Below, in pieces: positions 29,950 through 40,154 of a stretch of 64,000 bases of DNA; within the stretch, counting starts at the first letter, position 1; the number at the start of each line of letters is the position of its first letter. Made by a program: the position numbers and the translations under genes. The stretch is from Dietzia aurantiaca (GTDB taxonomy: Bacteria > Actinomycetota > Actinomycetes > Mycobacteriales > Mycobacteriaceae). The stretch spans positions 62,001 through 126,000 of the forward strand of contig NZ_JAIFXZ010000013.1 in NCBI RefSeq assembly GCF_021033825.1. The letters are read 5' to 3'. Below the pieces are notes generated by a model that was given only the letters and a program-made list of their open reading frames with translations, did not search any database and had not been told where the DNA came from.

Positions 29950-31338
29950 GTGAAGAGCACTGTCGAGCAGCTGAACCCGACCCGGGTCAAGGTCACCGTC
30001 GAGGTGCCGTTCGCGGAGCTCGAGCCGGACTTCGACAAGGCGTACAAGGCGCTCGCCGGTCAGGTCAACATCCCCGGTTTCCGTAAGGGCAAGGCCCCGG
30101 CCAAGCTCCTGGAGTCGCGGATCGGCCGCCCGGCCGTCCTCGAGCAGGTCATCAACGACATGATCCCCGCCCGCTACTCGGCGGCCATCGAGGAGCACGA
30201 CCTCAAGGTCCTGGCACAGCCGGAGATCGAGGTCACCAAGCTCGAGGACAACGACGTCGTGGAGTTCACGGCCGATGTCGACGTCCGCCCGGAGATCACC
30301 CTGCCGAAGTACGAGGAGCTCGAGGTCACCGTCGAGGCACCCGCGGCCGACGACAGCGCGGTCGACACCGAGCTGGACAACCTGCGCGCCCGGTTCGGCA
30401 CCCTCAAGGGTGTCGAGCGTGGCGCCGCGGAGGGTGATTTCCTGTCGGTCGACCTGGCCGCCACCGTCGACGGCGAGGCCGTCGAGGAGGCCTCCACCGA
30501 GGGGCTGTCCTATGAGCTCGGTTCCGGCACGCTCGTCGAGGGACTCGACGACGCGGCGAAGGGCCTCAAGGCCGGCGAGTCCAAGGAGTTCCCCTCCTCG
30601 CTCGTCGCCGGTGAGTTCGCCGGCAAGGAGGCACTCATCACCGTCACCGTGCAGTCTGTCAAGGAGCGCGAGCTGCCCGAGGCCGACGACGAGTTCGCCC
30701 AGATGGCGAGCGAGTTCGACACCCTCGAGGAGCTGCGCGCCGACCTGGTGGAGAAGGTCGCCCAGCAGGCCAAGGCCGGTCTGGCCGGCGAGATCCGCGA
30801 CAAGGTGCTCGACGCCCTGATCGAGGCCACCGAGGTCCCGACCCCCGACGCCGTCGTCGACGCCGAGGCCCACGCCCAGATGCACCAGCTCGTCGACCAG
30901 TTCGGTGGCGACACCGCGATCCTCGACCAGGCTCTGGCCGCCGAGGGCACCGACCGCGAGACCTTCGAGTCCGAGACCCGCGAGGGTGCCGCCCGCGCGA
31001 TCCGCAGCCAGCTCCTGCTGGACGCGGTGGCCGAGGAGGCCTCGACCGAGGTTTCGCAGGAGGAGCTCACCCAGCACATCCTGTTCCAGGCGCAGCGCTA
31101 CGGCATGGACCCGAACCAGTTCGTCCAGCAGATCCAGCAGGCCGGCCAGCTCGGCTCGCTGTTCGCCGACGTGCGTCGTTCCAAGGCCCTGGCCGACGTG
31201 ATCGAGAAGGTCACGGTCAAGGACACCGAGGGCAACGCCGTCGACACCAGCGAGTTCTTCGGCACCGGCGAGGACGCCGAGGGCGAGTCGGCCGAGGCTG
31301 CCGCCGAGGCCACCGACGAGCAGGCCTCCGAGGACTGA
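29950..31338 (+). CDS. tig: Trigger factor
   Basis: This 462-aa ribosome-bound chaperone and peptidyl-prolyl isomerase has an N-terminal ribosome-binding domain with the loop signature G-F-R-K-G-K (near residue 44), a central FKBP-like PPIase domain (about 155-240), and a helical C-terminal substrate cradle (about 245-430). A low-complexity acidic tail follows. The GTG start at 29950 follows an AGGAG ribosome site at 29936-29940. It is the first gene of the tig-clpP1-clpP2-clpX neighbourhood conserved in actinobacteria, but two strong hairpins separate it from clpP1. Confidence 0.96.
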   Translation: MKSTVEQLNPTRVKVTVEVPFAELEPDFDKAYKALAGQVNIPGFRKGKAPAKLLESRIGRPAVLEQVINDMIPARYSAAIEEHDLKVLAQPEIEVTKLEDNDVVEFTADVDVRPEITLPKYEELEVTVEAPAADDSAVDTELDNLRARFGTLKGVERGAAEGDFLSVDLAATVDGEAVEEASTEGLSYELGSGTLVEGLDDAAKGLKAGESKEFPSSLVAGEFAGKEALITVTVQSVKERELPEADDEFAQMASEFDTLEELRADLVEKVAQQAKAGLAGEIRDKVLDALIEATEVPTPDAVVDAEAHAQMHQLVDQFGGDTAILDQALAAEGTDRETFESETREGAARAIRSQLLLDAVAEEASTEVSQEELTQHILFQAQRYGMDPNQFVQQIQQAGQLGSLFADVRRSKALADVIEKVTVKDTEGNAVDTSEFFGTGEDAEGESAEAAAEATDEQASED

Positions 31339-31346
31339 CATCCGCC

Positions 31347-31375
31347 GGACGGGCCCGAGTGATCGGGGCCCGTCC
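31347..31375 (+). terminator. First terminator-like hairpin after tig
   Basis: A perfect 10-bp stem (GGACGGGCCC at 31347-31356 with 31366-31375) and 9-nt loop begin 8 nt after the tig stop. It is GC-only and has no T-tract, so it probably works together with the next hairpin. Confidence 0.65.
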
Positions 31376-31378
31376 CGT

Positions 31379-31419
31379 GCCGACGGCCGGCCACCGTGAG
31401 ACGGTGGCCGGCCGTCGGC
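31379..31419 (+). terminator. Very strong terminator hairpin after tig
   Basis: A perfect 19-bp stem (31379-31397 with 31401-31419) closes a GAG triloop and is followed by TATTTGG. This isolates clpP1P2 transcription from tig. Confidence 0.85.
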
Positions 31420-31458
31420 TATTTGGTCGGGTCCGCGGGGGAGGGTGGCCGGTTCGGG

Positions 31459-31476
31459 TCGACGCTGAGAGCGAAC
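31459..31476 (+). promoter_or_regulatory. Predicted ClgR activator site upstream of clpP1P2
   Basis: TCGACGCTGAGAGCGAAC fits at every position the consensus WNNWCGCYNANRGCGWWS that I recall for the Corynebacterium glutamicum activator ClgR, which turns on clpP1P2 and other proteolysis genes under stress. It lies 123 nt upstream of the preferred clpP1 start. A possible -10 (TAGTGT, 31515-31520) lies downstream. Confidence 0.75.
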
Positions 31477-31599
31477 ACCCGCCCCGGCGGGACGGTTCCG
31501 TCGGTGTAGTTGGTTAGTGTTTGACGTAACGGTTTCCCGGCCACCGGTCGGCCGGGCGCCGCGGTAGCGGCGAAGACGATGAGCGAAGGTAGGTTCCCC

Positions 31600-32241
<642 letters not shown>

Positions 32242-32309
32242 TCGATCCCGCTCCCCGCGGGTCCGTTCCCGCCGACCGCCCATTCCAGACCACGACCACG
32301 GAGTCCCAG

Positions 32310-32945
32310 ATGACCTCAATGCCGTCCTCACTGCCGACCTCCCGGTACATCCTTCCGTCCTTCGTCGAGCACTCCAGCTACGGCGTCAAGGAGTCCAACC
32401 CGTACAACAAGCTCTTCGAGGAGCGCATCATCTTCCTGGGCACCCAGGTCGACGACGCCTCGGCGAACGACATCATGGCCCAGCTGCTGGTCCTGGAGGG
32501 CCAGGACCCGGACCGTGACATCACGATGTACATCAACTCGCCGGGTGGCTCGTTCACCTCGTTGATGGCGATCTACGACACGATGCAGTACGTCCGCCCG
32601 GACGTCGTGACGGTCTGCCTGGGCCAGGCGGCCTCCGCCGCCGCCGTCCTGCTCGCCGCCGGCACGCCGGGCAAGCGCGCCGCCCTGCCGAACGCGCGCA
32701 TCCTGATCCACCAGCCCGCCACCGGCGGCATGCAGGGCCAGGTCTCGGACCTAGAGATCCAGGCCGCCGAGATCGAGCGCATGCGTCGTCTCATGGAGAC
32801 CACGCTGGCCCGCCACACCGGGCGTGATGCCGATCAGGTCCGCAAGGACACCGATCGCGACAAGATCCTCACCGCCGAGGAGGCCAAGGAGTACGGGATC
32901 ATCGACACCGTCTTCGACTACCGCAAGCTGTCGGCGACCAACTGA
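32310..32945 (+). CDS. clpP2: ATP-dependent Clp protease proteolytic subunit ClpP2
   Basis: This 211-aa partner of ClpP1 contains [21 protein letters not shown], the long N-terminal segment typical of actinobacterial ClpP2. The catalytic Ser is in G-Q-A-A-S-A-A-A-V and His in I-L-I-H-Q-P. ATG 32310 follows a GGAG ribosome site with 6-nt spacing. An in-frame GTG at 32238 overlapping the clpP1 stop is a weaker alternative. A stem-loop follows at 32954. Confidence 0.95.
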   Translation: MTSMPSSLPTSRYILPSFVEHSSYGVKESNPYNKLFEERIIFLGTQVDDASANDIMAQLLVLEGQDPDRDITMYINSPGGSFTSLMAIYDTMQYVRPDVVTVCLGQAASAAAVLLAAGTPGKRAALPNARILIHQPATGGMQGQVSDLEIQAAEIERMRRLMETTLARHTGRDADQVRKDTDRDKILTAEEAKEYGIIDTVFDYRKLSATN

Positions 32946-32953
32946 GGCGGTGG

Positions 32954-32983
32954 CGGCGCGCCGCTACGGGTAGCGGCGCGCCG
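32954..32983 (+). terminator. Stem-loop after clpP2
   Basis: A perfect 13-bp stem (CGGCGCGCCGCTA at 32954-32966 with 32971-32983) and CGGG loop begin 8 nt after the clpP2 stop. No T-tract follows, so it may terminate or only stabilise the mRNA. Confidence 0.6.
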
Positions 32984-33091
32984 TCGGGTGCAATGAACTG
33001 ACCGCGCAGGGGTCGGCTTTTCGATCTGCTGCGCGTACCGTCGACTTGGGGGTGTGCATCGGCGCCCCTGGATTGCGAGGACGTAGAACTC

Positions 33092-34360
33092 ATGGCACGT
33101 GTGGGTGAGAGCGGCGACCTGTTGAAGTGCTCCTTCTGTGGGAAGAGTCAGAAGCAGGTCAAGAAGCTGATCGCCGGTCCCGGGGTCTACATCTGCGACG
33201 AGTGCATCGAGCTGTGCAACGAGATCATCGAATCCGAGGTCGAGGACGCGCAGGAGTCCGGCCTGGAGGAGCTGCCCAAGCCGGCGGAGATCCACTCGTT
33301 CCTCGACGAGTACGTGGTGGGACAGGACGCCGCCAAGCGGAACCTGGCCGTGGCCGTCTACAACCACTACAAGCGCATCCGCGTGGGGGCGACCCTCGGC
33401 CGCGGGGACAGCGTCGAGTTGGCCAAGTCCAACATCCTGATGCTGGGCCCCACGGGTTGTGGCAAGACGTACCTCGCGCAGACGCTGGCCAAGATGCTCA
33501 ACGTTCCGTTCGCGATCGCCGACGCCACCGCGCTGACGGAGGCCGGCTACGTGGGCGAGGATGTCGAGAATATTCTCCTCAAGCTCATCCAGGCCGCGGA
33601 CTACGACACCAAGCGCGCCGAGATGGGCATCATCTACATCGACGAGGTCGACAAGATCGCCCGCAAGGCCGAGAACCCGTCGATCACCCGTGATGTGTCC
33701 GGTGAGGGCGTCCAGCAGGCGCTGCTGAAGATCCTCGAGGGCACGCAGGCCTCGGTGCCGCCGCAGGGTGGTCGTAAGCACCCGCACCAGGAGTTCATCC
33801 AGATCGACACATCCAACGTGTTGTTCATCGTGGCCGGTGCGTTCCAGGGGCTGGAGAAGATCGTCGGCGACCGTGTGGGCCGCAAGGGCCTGGGTTTCGG
33901 CGCCGAGGTCGCGAGTAAGAACGAGCTCGACACCACGGCCAACTTCTCCGAGGTCATGCCGGAGGACCTGGTCAAGTTCGGGCTCATCCCCGAGTTCATC
34001 GGCCGGTTGCCGGTGGTCGCCACCGTCACCAGCCTGGACCGCGAGGCGCTCGTCAACATCCTTGCCGAGCCCAAGAACGCGCTGGTCAAGCAGTACGCCC
34101 GGCTTTTCGAGATGGACGGCGTGGAGCTCGAGTTCACCCAGGACGCGCTCGAGGCCGTGGCCGATCAGGCGATCCTGCGCGGCACCGGTGCCCGCGGCCT
34201 GCGCGCGATCATGGAGGAGGTCCTCCTCCCCGTGATGTACGACATCCCCGGTCGTGACGATGTGGCCCGCGTCGTGGTCAGCGGCGAGACGGTCCGGGAC
34301 AACGTCCTGCCCACGATCGTGCCGGTCTCCGACGAGGAGCCGCGCGAGCGGTCTGCGTAG
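33092..34360 (+). CDS. clpX: ATP-dependent Clp protease ATP-binding subunit ClpX
   Basis: This 422-aa AAA+ unfoldase has an N-terminal zinc-binding domain (C-S-F-C-G ... C-D-E-C, about residues 12-40) and Walker A G-P-T-G-C-G-K-T near 124. Walker B is [10 protein letters not shown] near 182, followed by sensor motifs and the ClpP-binding I/L-G-F-G-type loop (K-G-L-G-F-G-A-E). It feeds unfolded substrates to ClpP1P2. It has its own 108-bp upstream region after the clpP2 stem-loop. The aromatic catabolism genes start convergently just downstream. Confidence 0.97.
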   Translation: MARVGESGDLLKCSFCGKSQKQVKKLIAGPGVYICDECIELCNEIIESEVEDAQESGLEELPKPAEIHSFLDEYVVGQDAAKRNLAVAVYNHYKRIRVGATLGRGDSVELAKSNILMLGPTGCGKTYLAQTLAKMLNVPFAIADATALTEAGYVGEDVENILLKLIQAADYDTKRAEMGIIYIDEVDKIARKAENPSITRDVSGEGVQQALLKILEGTQASVPPQGGRKHPHQEFIQIDTSNVLFIVAGAFQGLEKIVGDRVGRKGLGFGAEVASKNELDTTANFSEVMPEDLVKFGLIPEFIGRLPVVATVTSLDREALVNILAEPKNALVKQYARLFEMDGVELEFTQDALEAVADQAILRGTGARGLRAIMEEVLLPVMYDIPGRDDVARVVVSGETVRDNVLPTIVPVSDEEPRERSA

Positions 34361-34386
34361 GCTTCCGCGCGTCACGCACCTCAGAC

Positions 34387-34419
34387 CCCGGGCCGTCCCG
34401 CATCGCGGGGCGGCCCGGG
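34387..34419 (+). terminator. Terminator of clpX
   Basis: A 15-bp stem with one G-U pair (34387-34401 with 34405-34419), a 3-nt loop and the sequence TCATTTCC after it. It starts 26 nt after the clpX stop. Confidence 0.75.
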
Positions 34420-34467
34420 TCATTTCCGGGTTGTCTCCCGGGGAGCGCAGGCGGCCGACATTTCCGA

Positions 34468-34491
34468 ACGGCCCGTCCCGCGACGGGCCGT
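34468..34491 (-). terminator. Hairpin at the end of the ben operon
   Basis: ACGGCCCGTC (34468-34477) and its complement (34482-34491) form a perfect 10-bp stem with a 4-nt loop, overlapping the end of the benE stop codon. It probably terminates the leftward ben transcript. Confidence 0.6.
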
Positions 34492-35768
34492 CAGGACATC
34501 GAACGGCGTTCGAGCAGCGCGGTCACGAGCATTCCCAGGACGATGCCCCAGAACGGCGCCGAGATGCCCATCAGTGAGACGTCGGCGACGGTCACCAGGA
34601 AGCAGACCAGGGGGCCGAGCGCGCGGTCGGTCCGGAACGCGGTGACGAACGCGCCCTGGAGCGGGGCGAGCATCGCCAGCCCGCCGAGGGCCGCGATGAA
34701 CGCGGCGGGGGTGCCCAGGATCAGCCCGACGAACGCCGGCGAGAGGATGCCCACGACCAGCGCCAGCGCGCCGTTCGCGATCGCGGCCGCGTAGTGGCGC
34801 TCGCGCTCGCCGGAGGACACGAGCAACGCGTTGGTCGGGCCGGTCAGACATGTGGAGACGGCGCCGATGGAGGCGACCAGCAGCGACCACACGCCGGAGG
34901 CGGTGGCACACGCGGACACCGGCGGGTGATGGCCGCGGGCGCGCAGGACCGCGATGCCCTGGCCGTTCTGCACAACCAGCACGGTGATGGCGAGCGGGAC
35001 CACCAGTTCGGTGATCGCGCGGAGGGTGAACTCGGGTGTCTGGAACACGGGGGCGGCCACGAGGCCTCCGTCGAGTACCCCGCGGGACAGGCCGCCGGTC
35101 AGAACCACGGCGATGATCCCGGCGACCATCGCCGCGAGGATCGGGGGGAAGACCCGGGCGAGCCGCGGTACGGCGCCGACGAAGACGAAGGCCATCGCCA
35201 TCGGGAGGGCCACGGCCAGGGAGGTCCACACGGCGTCGACCAGTCCGAGCCCGAACTGGAGGAAGACACCGGCGACCATCGCCATGATGATCGGAATGGG
35301 GATCCAGTCCATGAGCCGTCGGGCGAGCCCTGACAGGCCGACGGCCACGATCAGCAGTCCCGTCACGACGTACGCGCCGAGGACCTCGGACCAGCCGAGG
35401 TGTCCGAGGGAGTTCCCGACGATCACGGTGCCGGGAATGGTCCAGAAGAACGCGAGCGGGGTGCGGTAGACCCAGCTCATGAGGATCGTGAGTAATCCGT
35501 TGGCGAAGAACACGCCGAAGATCCACGACGACAGCTGCGCGGGGGAGAGTCCGCCCTGGGCGCCCGCGGTGAGGATGACCGCCACGGGCCCGGTCGCGGA
35601 GAAGATGAGCGCGATGAGGGCGTTGGCGAACTCGCGGGGCCCGAGATCGGTGAGGACCTGACGGGGCGAGGGCCGGCGGGGCCGGCCGGGCCGGGCGACC
35701 GGGTCGTTCTCCCCGCCGGGTGCACCGGTGGGACTTCCGGGCGCGCGGAGGTCGGGGCTGTTACTCAT
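34491..35768 (-). CDS. benE: Benzoate/proton symporter BenE
   Basis: This 425-aa membrane protein has about 12 predicted helices after a disordered Pro/Gly-rich N-terminus of about 40 residues. The BenE family features are clear: S-A-T-G-P-V-A-V-I-L, F-F-A-N-G-L-L-T-I, F-F-W-T-I-P-G-T and the repeated internal P-I-I-M-A-M-V-A-G region. BenE imports benzoate with protons across the inner membrane. The ATG overlaps the stop of the LuxR-type regulator gene (ATGA), so it is the last gene of the ben operon. Confidence 0.93.
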   Translation of the reverse strand: MSNSPDLRAPGSPTGAPGGENDPVARPGRPRRPSPRQVLTDLGPREFANALIALIFSATGPVAVILTAGAQGGLSPAQLSSWIFGVFFANGLLTILMSWVYRTPLAFFWTIPGTVIVGNSLGHLGWSEVLGAYVVTGLLIVAVGLSGLARRLMDWIPIPIIMAMVAGVFLQFGLGLVDAVWTSLAVALPMAMAFVFVGAVPRLARVFPPILAAMVAGIIAVVLTGGLSRGVLDGGLVAAPVFQTPEFTLRAITELVVPLAITVLVVQNGQGIAVLRARGHHPPVSACATASGVWSLLVASIGAVSTCLTGPTNALLVSSGERERHYAAAIANGALALVVGILSPAFVGLILGTPAAFIAALGGLAMLAPLQGAFVTAFRTDRALGPLVCFLVTVADVSLMGISAPFWGIVLGMLVTALLERRSMS

Positions 35769-38617
35769 TGGTCTCCCGGGGGGTCGGGTCTGAAGGGCTC
35801 AGCGTTGCGCGAGACGTAGACCGCGAGTTCGGTCCGGCCGCTGATGCCGAGCTTCGAGTAGATGCGCGTCAGGTGGTACTGCACGGTCTTGACGGAAAGG
35901 AACAGTTCCTCGGCGGCCTGGGCGTTGGTTCGGCCGTCCGCCACGAGCGTCGCCACGGCCCGCTCCTGAGGGGTCAGCGTGCTGTTGCCGCCGGTGCGGG
36001 TGACGTCCACGCCACCGGCGCGGCGTTCGCGGTCGCACCGCTCCACGTAGGCGCGGGCGCCGAGCTGCTCGTAGATGTCGCGGGCGGTGCCCAGTGCCAG
36101 GTGCGCCTCACGACGTCGTCCCGCCCGGCGCAGGGTCTGCCCGTAGCCGAAGTGCATGCGCGCCGAGTAGTACGGCATCGCCAGGCCGTCGAGGTGCTCG
36201 AGGCTGCGCCGGAAGATCCGGTTGCACTCGTCGACGTCCCCGCGCACCGCGGCGATGCGGGCGCGGACGGCGCCGAGGCGGGCGAGGGTGGAGCGGTGCC
36301 CCTGGGCCTCGGCCCGGGATTCCGAAGGGCCGATGAGCCCCTCGGCCTCGTCCAGCCTGCCGCCCAGCACGAGGGCGTGGGCGTACAGGTCGTGCCAGGG
36401 CCAGAACCCGGGCTGATCGATGTCCATCGCATGGGACAGTGAGACGATCGGCTCGGCGGCCAGCCGGACGGACGTGTAGTCGCCGCTCGCGGCGGCCACC
36501 TGCATGCGGGCCATCGCCGACGGGATGATCTGCATGGGGTAGGCGTCGCTGCTGGTGGTGAGGCTGCGCAGGTGAGCGGCGGCCCCGAGGTGGTCGCCGC
36601 GCATCGAGCGGACGACGGCCCCGGACCAGTGGATGACCGGGGCGAGCAGATCCAGTTCCAGGTCGTCTACCCGTCGGGCGGCGGTGTCGACCACCCGCAG
36701 GGCGTCGTCCCATTCCCCGCGGATCGTGAGCGTCCGGGCGAGCCATGCCTGGGCAAACAGGGAGATGCGGGCCGACCCGGAGACGTCGGCGGTCGGGACG
36801 GCCGAGCCGAGGTGCCGGCGGGCGGTCTCGAGATCGTCGCGGGCAAGGGCGATCCAACCTGTCGCCATCTCGAAGCGCTGGGCCACGGCGGGGGCGAGCC
36901 CGGCCAGCCGGTCGTCGATCGCGGGGCCGGTGTAGGTCCCGCCGTCGATCGCACTGCCCAGCAGTTCGACGGCGCGGGCCTCCTCGATCTCGGGGCGGTC
37001 CCGGGCGGGGCTGGAGATGACCACCGCCGCCCAGTGCCGGATCCGGTCGGGACGCCATTCGCACAGTGAGTGGACGACGTACTTCTGCGCGAGTGCGAGC
37101 GCGACGGACGGCTCTGCCGGTGCGTGCTGGTCCGTGTCAGCACCCGCGGTGAGGGCGCGGCCCAGCTGGGCCTCTGCCTCACGTGCGTGGCCGAGATGCA
37201 GGGCGAGCGACCCCAGGACGGCGTCGCGCCGGGCGTCCTTGCGTACCCGCTCGAGGGCGTGGGACAGGGCGCGGGCCTCGCTGATCCGCCCGGAGTTGAT
37301 GAGCGCGTCGATACCGTCGATGTGCAACTCGCGTGCGGCATCGGCATCCGGATTGAGCGCCGCAGCGGTGAGGAAGGCCCGACCGGCGTCGCTCCAGTGG
37401 CCGGCGCGGGCGTGTTCGAGCGCGCGGATGCGCAGCCTCTCGGACAGGTCCGGGTCCGGCCCGGTCGACGCCGACGCCCGGTGGTCCAGCGCCGCGTCTG
37501 TGTCGTGGAGCTGTTCGGCCACGCCGGCTGCCAGAGTGTGTAGTTCCAGCAGGAGGCTCGGCGCGAGGCTGCGCAGCACCGACGTGCGCAGGAGGGGCGA
37601 TCGGAAGAGGATCCCGGCGGCACCGGGGGACAGATCCATCCGCATCAGGCCGGCCTCGTGGGCGGCGTCGAGCGCGGCCGAGACCACGGTCTCGTCAGGG
37701 GCGTTCCCCGCCCGTGCGGTGATGAGGGCGGCCAGGGTGGTGAGCGTGACCGGGGGCGCGAGCACCGCGGCGGCCTCCAGTACAGCTCGCTGGTCGGGGT
37801 CCATGTCGGCGAGCAGCGCGACGGTCTCCCGCTCGACGGAGGCGGGTAGGGGAGGCACGGAGAACGGGGAGCCCCACCACGAGTCGGGGGCCTCGTCGAC
37901 CACCGTCGCCACCGCGCCCGCCTCGCCACCGGTGAACTCGAGCAGTTGACGGGCCGCGGCGGCGGAGGGCTCCCGGCCTGTCCGGGTGGCCACCAGTTCG
38001 CGGATCTCGGACTGATCGAGTGGGCCCAGCCGCACCGTCTCCCGGGCTAGCTGTGCGCACAGCGTCGCAGACGGGCCGCGGGCGGGGCTTCCGAGGGTGA
38101 GGACGAGCAGCACCGGGGTCGGGCCGGCCGCCTCCAGTGCCGAGGTGAGCACCCGTAGGGAGTCGGGGTCGCAGTACTCGGCATCGTCGATCACGATGAC
38201 CGTGCCGGCACCGGCAGTGGTGAGAGCGCGCGCCAGGGCGTCGACCAGGACGGCGAACCCGTCAGGCGCGCCACCGGGTGCGTCACCGGGCGCGACAGAC
38301 TCCGGCTGCTCGGTGGCAGGGGGATCGGAGCCGGGCTCGGGCCGACGCGGCAGATCGGCCTCCGGCCGTGGCAGCCGGTCCAGGACGCGGGCCGCCACCA
38401 CCCATCGCGCGTCCTTCTCCCACGGCAGAGCCCGGACCAGCACAGAGGTGATGCCGGTCAGCTGGACGAGCACCGAGTCGACGAGATGACTCTTGCCGCC
38501 GCCGTCGGTGGCGGACACCACGACGATCGAGGAGGTCGAGCGCGCCACCGCGCCGTGGATCGCCCGGAGACGGTCCACGGCGCGGTGGCGGCTGTGACGC
38601 GGGAGGGAGGTGGTCAT
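35765..38617 (-). CDS. Large ATP-binding LuxR-type (LAL) regulator, probable BenR
   Basis: This 950-aa protein has an N-terminal P-loop NTPase (Walker A-like A-T-D-G-G-G-K-S near residue 36 and Walker B-like V-I-V-I-D-D-A-E near 145). A long alpha-helical TPR-like middle follows (about 300-870). A C-terminal LuxR helix-turn-helix (about 880-940) reads L-T-P-Q-E-R-A-V-A ... S-V-K-T-V-Q-Y-H-L-T-R-I-Y-S-K-L. This MalT/LAL layout fits the LuxR-type BenR that, from memory, regulates ben genes in Corynebacterium glutamicum. It lies inside the ben operon between benK and benE, so it would be produced when the operon is on (positive feedback). Effector and operator are not shown by sequence. Confidence 0.85.
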   Translation of the reverse strand: MTTSLPRHSRHRAVDRLRAIHGAVARSTSSIVVVSATDGGGKSHLVDSVLVQLTGITSVLVRALPWEKDARWVVAARVLDRLPRPEADLPRRPEPGSDPPATEQPESVAPGDAPGGAPDGFAVLVDALARALTTAGAGTVIVIDDAEYCDPDSLRVLTSALEAAGPTPVLLVLTLGSPARGPSATLCAQLARETVRLGPLDQSEIRELVATRTGREPSAAAARQLLEFTGGEAGAVATVVDEAPDSWWGSPFSVPPLPASVERETVALLADMDPDQRAVLEAAAVLAPPVTLTTLAALITARAGNAPDETVVSAALDAAHEAGLMRMDLSPGAAGILFRSPLLRTSVLRSLAPSLLLELHTLAAGVAEQLHDTDAALDHRASASTGPDPDLSERLRIRALEHARAGHWSDAGRAFLTAAALNPDADAARELHIDGIDALINSGRISEARALSHALERVRKDARRDAVLGSLALHLGHAREAEAQLGRALTAGADTDQHAPAEPSVALALAQKYVVHSLCEWRPDRIRHWAAVVISSPARDRPEIEEARAVELLGSAIDGGTYTGPAIDDRLAGLAPAVAQRFEMATGWIALARDDLETARRHLGSAVPTADVSGSARISLFAQAWLARTLTIRGEWDDALRVVDTAARRVDDLELDLLAPVIHWSGAVVRSMRGDHLGAAAHLRSLTTSSDAYPMQIIPSAMARMQVAAASGDYTSVRLAAEPIVSLSHAMDIDQPGFWPWHDLYAHALVLGGRLDEAEGLIGPSESRAEAQGHRSTLARLGAVRARIAAVRGDVDECNRIFRRSLEHLDGLAMPYYSARMHFGYGQTLRRAGRRREAHLALGTARDIYEQLGARAYVERCDRERRAGGVDVTRTGGNSTLTPQERAVATLVADGRTNAQAAEELFLSVKTVQYHLTRIYSKLGISGRTELAVYVSRNAEPFRPDPPGDQ

Positions 38618-38621
38618 TCCG

Positions 38622-40088
38622 TCAGCCTAGGGTCGACTCCGACCGCGAGTCCGGTGTCGCGACAGAGTCGACCGAGGCGGTCCCGGGCTCGAAGACCAGC
38701 GGCGCCTCGGGCTCGGCGGGGGCCGCCGGCTCCTCCGTGGCCGGCGAGCGCGGGACGGCCAGGGTCAGGCCGGCGCCGACCAGCGCGATACCGCCGAACA
38801 CCAGGAAGGAGGTCTCCGCCCGGAGACCACCGGCGACGAGCAGCCCGCCGATGACCGGCCCCAGGATGCCGCCGAGGCGACCGAAGCCGGCACACCAGGC
38901 CACCCCTGCGGCGCGGGCACCCGTCTCGTAGTAATTGGAGACGAAGCCGTACAGCAACACCTGGGTGCCGATCGTGCCCATCCCGGCCGCCGCGACGAGC
39001 AGCACCATGAGCGCGAACGGCGGGGAGATGGTGATCGCGACCAATGCCAGTGTGGCCAGGACGAACGAACAGGCCACGATCACGCGCGGGCCGTGACGGT
39101 CAGCGAGCCACGAGGCGGCCAGTCCGCCGATGATCGCACCGCCGTTGAGGACCAGCAGGAAGCCGAGCGAGCTCGTGGCGTTGATACCGTAGGTCTCCAT
39201 GATCGTGGGTAGCCACGTGTTGAGTCCGTAGGTCAGCAGCAGGCCGGCGAAGCTCATGAACCCCAGCAGAAGCGTGCCGAACCGGTAGTCGGGGGACAGC
39301 AGGGCGGCGAAGCCGGTACGTGAACGGGCCCGGGTGGGAGCGTTGTCGTCGTCGCTCCCGGGTGCGGTCGGCTCCACGGCGCCCGGTGCCTCGACCAGGG
39401 CCATCGCCCGCGGCAGACCGTAGGCGTCGCACACGGTGCGGGCGCGCTCGACACGGCCACGGGAGGCCAACCACCGCGGCGACTCCGGCAGCGCGAACCA
39501 CGCGTAGGGCAGCACCGCAACCAACGGAAGCGCGCCGATGAGGAACAGCCCGCGCCACCCGATGTGGTCGCGCAGGATCATCGCCAGCGCCGAGGCGACC
39601 ACACCACCGGCGGGGATGCCGCTGTAGACCACGGCGTTGAACAGGTTCCGTCGCCCGGCGGGCGCGAACTCGGCGATCACCGCGCCGGCGGTCGCCACGA
39701 TCGCACCGATCCCGATACCGGTGAGCAGGCGCAGGATGCCGAACGTCGTGATATCCCGCGCGAGGGCGGTGGCGGCCATACCGACCGAGAACCAGGCGAC
39801 CGCACCGAGCATGATCCTGCGTCGGCCGATCCGGTCACCGATCGCACCGGCGCTGAGTGCGCCGATCATCACGCCGACCAGCGCGTACGAGCCGAGAGCG
39901 CCGGCCTGGGCCGCACCGAGCGCGCCGATCTGCGAAGGGTCGTTCATCAGGGTCGGCAGCACGGCACCGTAGACGACGAGGTCGTAACCGTCGAACAGGA
40001 TGGACAGCGCCACGACGGTGAGCACGCCGTACACGGTGCGCCGATGCGCGGGGGACTCCCACACTGTCTGGGCAGGGGCGATGGACAC
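38622..40088 (-). CDS. benK: Benzoate MFS transporter BenK (AAHS family)
   Basis: This 488-aa protein has 12 predicted helices and belongs to the aromatic acid:H+ symporter branch of MFS. The signature D-G-Y-D-L-V-V-Y-G is in helix 1 and the loop G-D-R-I-G-R-R-R-I-M is between helices 2 and 3. The helix 1 Asp of D-G-Y-D is needed for proton-coupled uptake in family members. The C-terminal tail is acidic and low-complexity. It lies 66 nt downstream of benD and 4 nt upstream of the LuxR-type gene. Together with BenE it gives two unrelated benzoate importers. Confidence 0.93.
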   Translation of the reverse strand: MSIAPAQTVWESPAHRRTVYGVLTVVALSILFDGYDLVVYGAVLPTLMNDPSQIGALGAAQAGALGSYALVGVMIGALSAGAIGDRIGRRRIMLGAVAWFSVGMAATALARDITTFGILRLLTGIGIGAIVATAGAVIAEFAPAGRRNLFNAVVYSGIPAGGVVASALAMILRDHIGWRGLFLIGALPLVAVLPYAWFALPESPRWLASRGRVERARTVCDAYGLPRAMALVEAPGAVEPTAPGSDDDNAPTRARSRTGFAALLSPDYRFGTLLLGFMSFAGLLLTYGLNTWLPTIMETYGINATSSLGFLLVLNGGAIIGGLAASWLADRHGPRVIVACSFVLATLALVAITISPPFALMVLLVAAAGMGTIGTQVLLYGFVSNYYETGARAAGVAWCAGFGRLGGILGPVIGGLLVAGGLRAETSFLVFGGIALVGAGLTLAVPRSPATEEPAAPAEPEAPLVFEPGTASVDSVATPDSRSESTLG

Positions 40089-40154
40089 GGAAGAGCTCCG
40101 TTCGGTGGGGTACGGGGAGGGCGGGGCGACGGCCCGGGTCGGGGTGAGGAGTTG

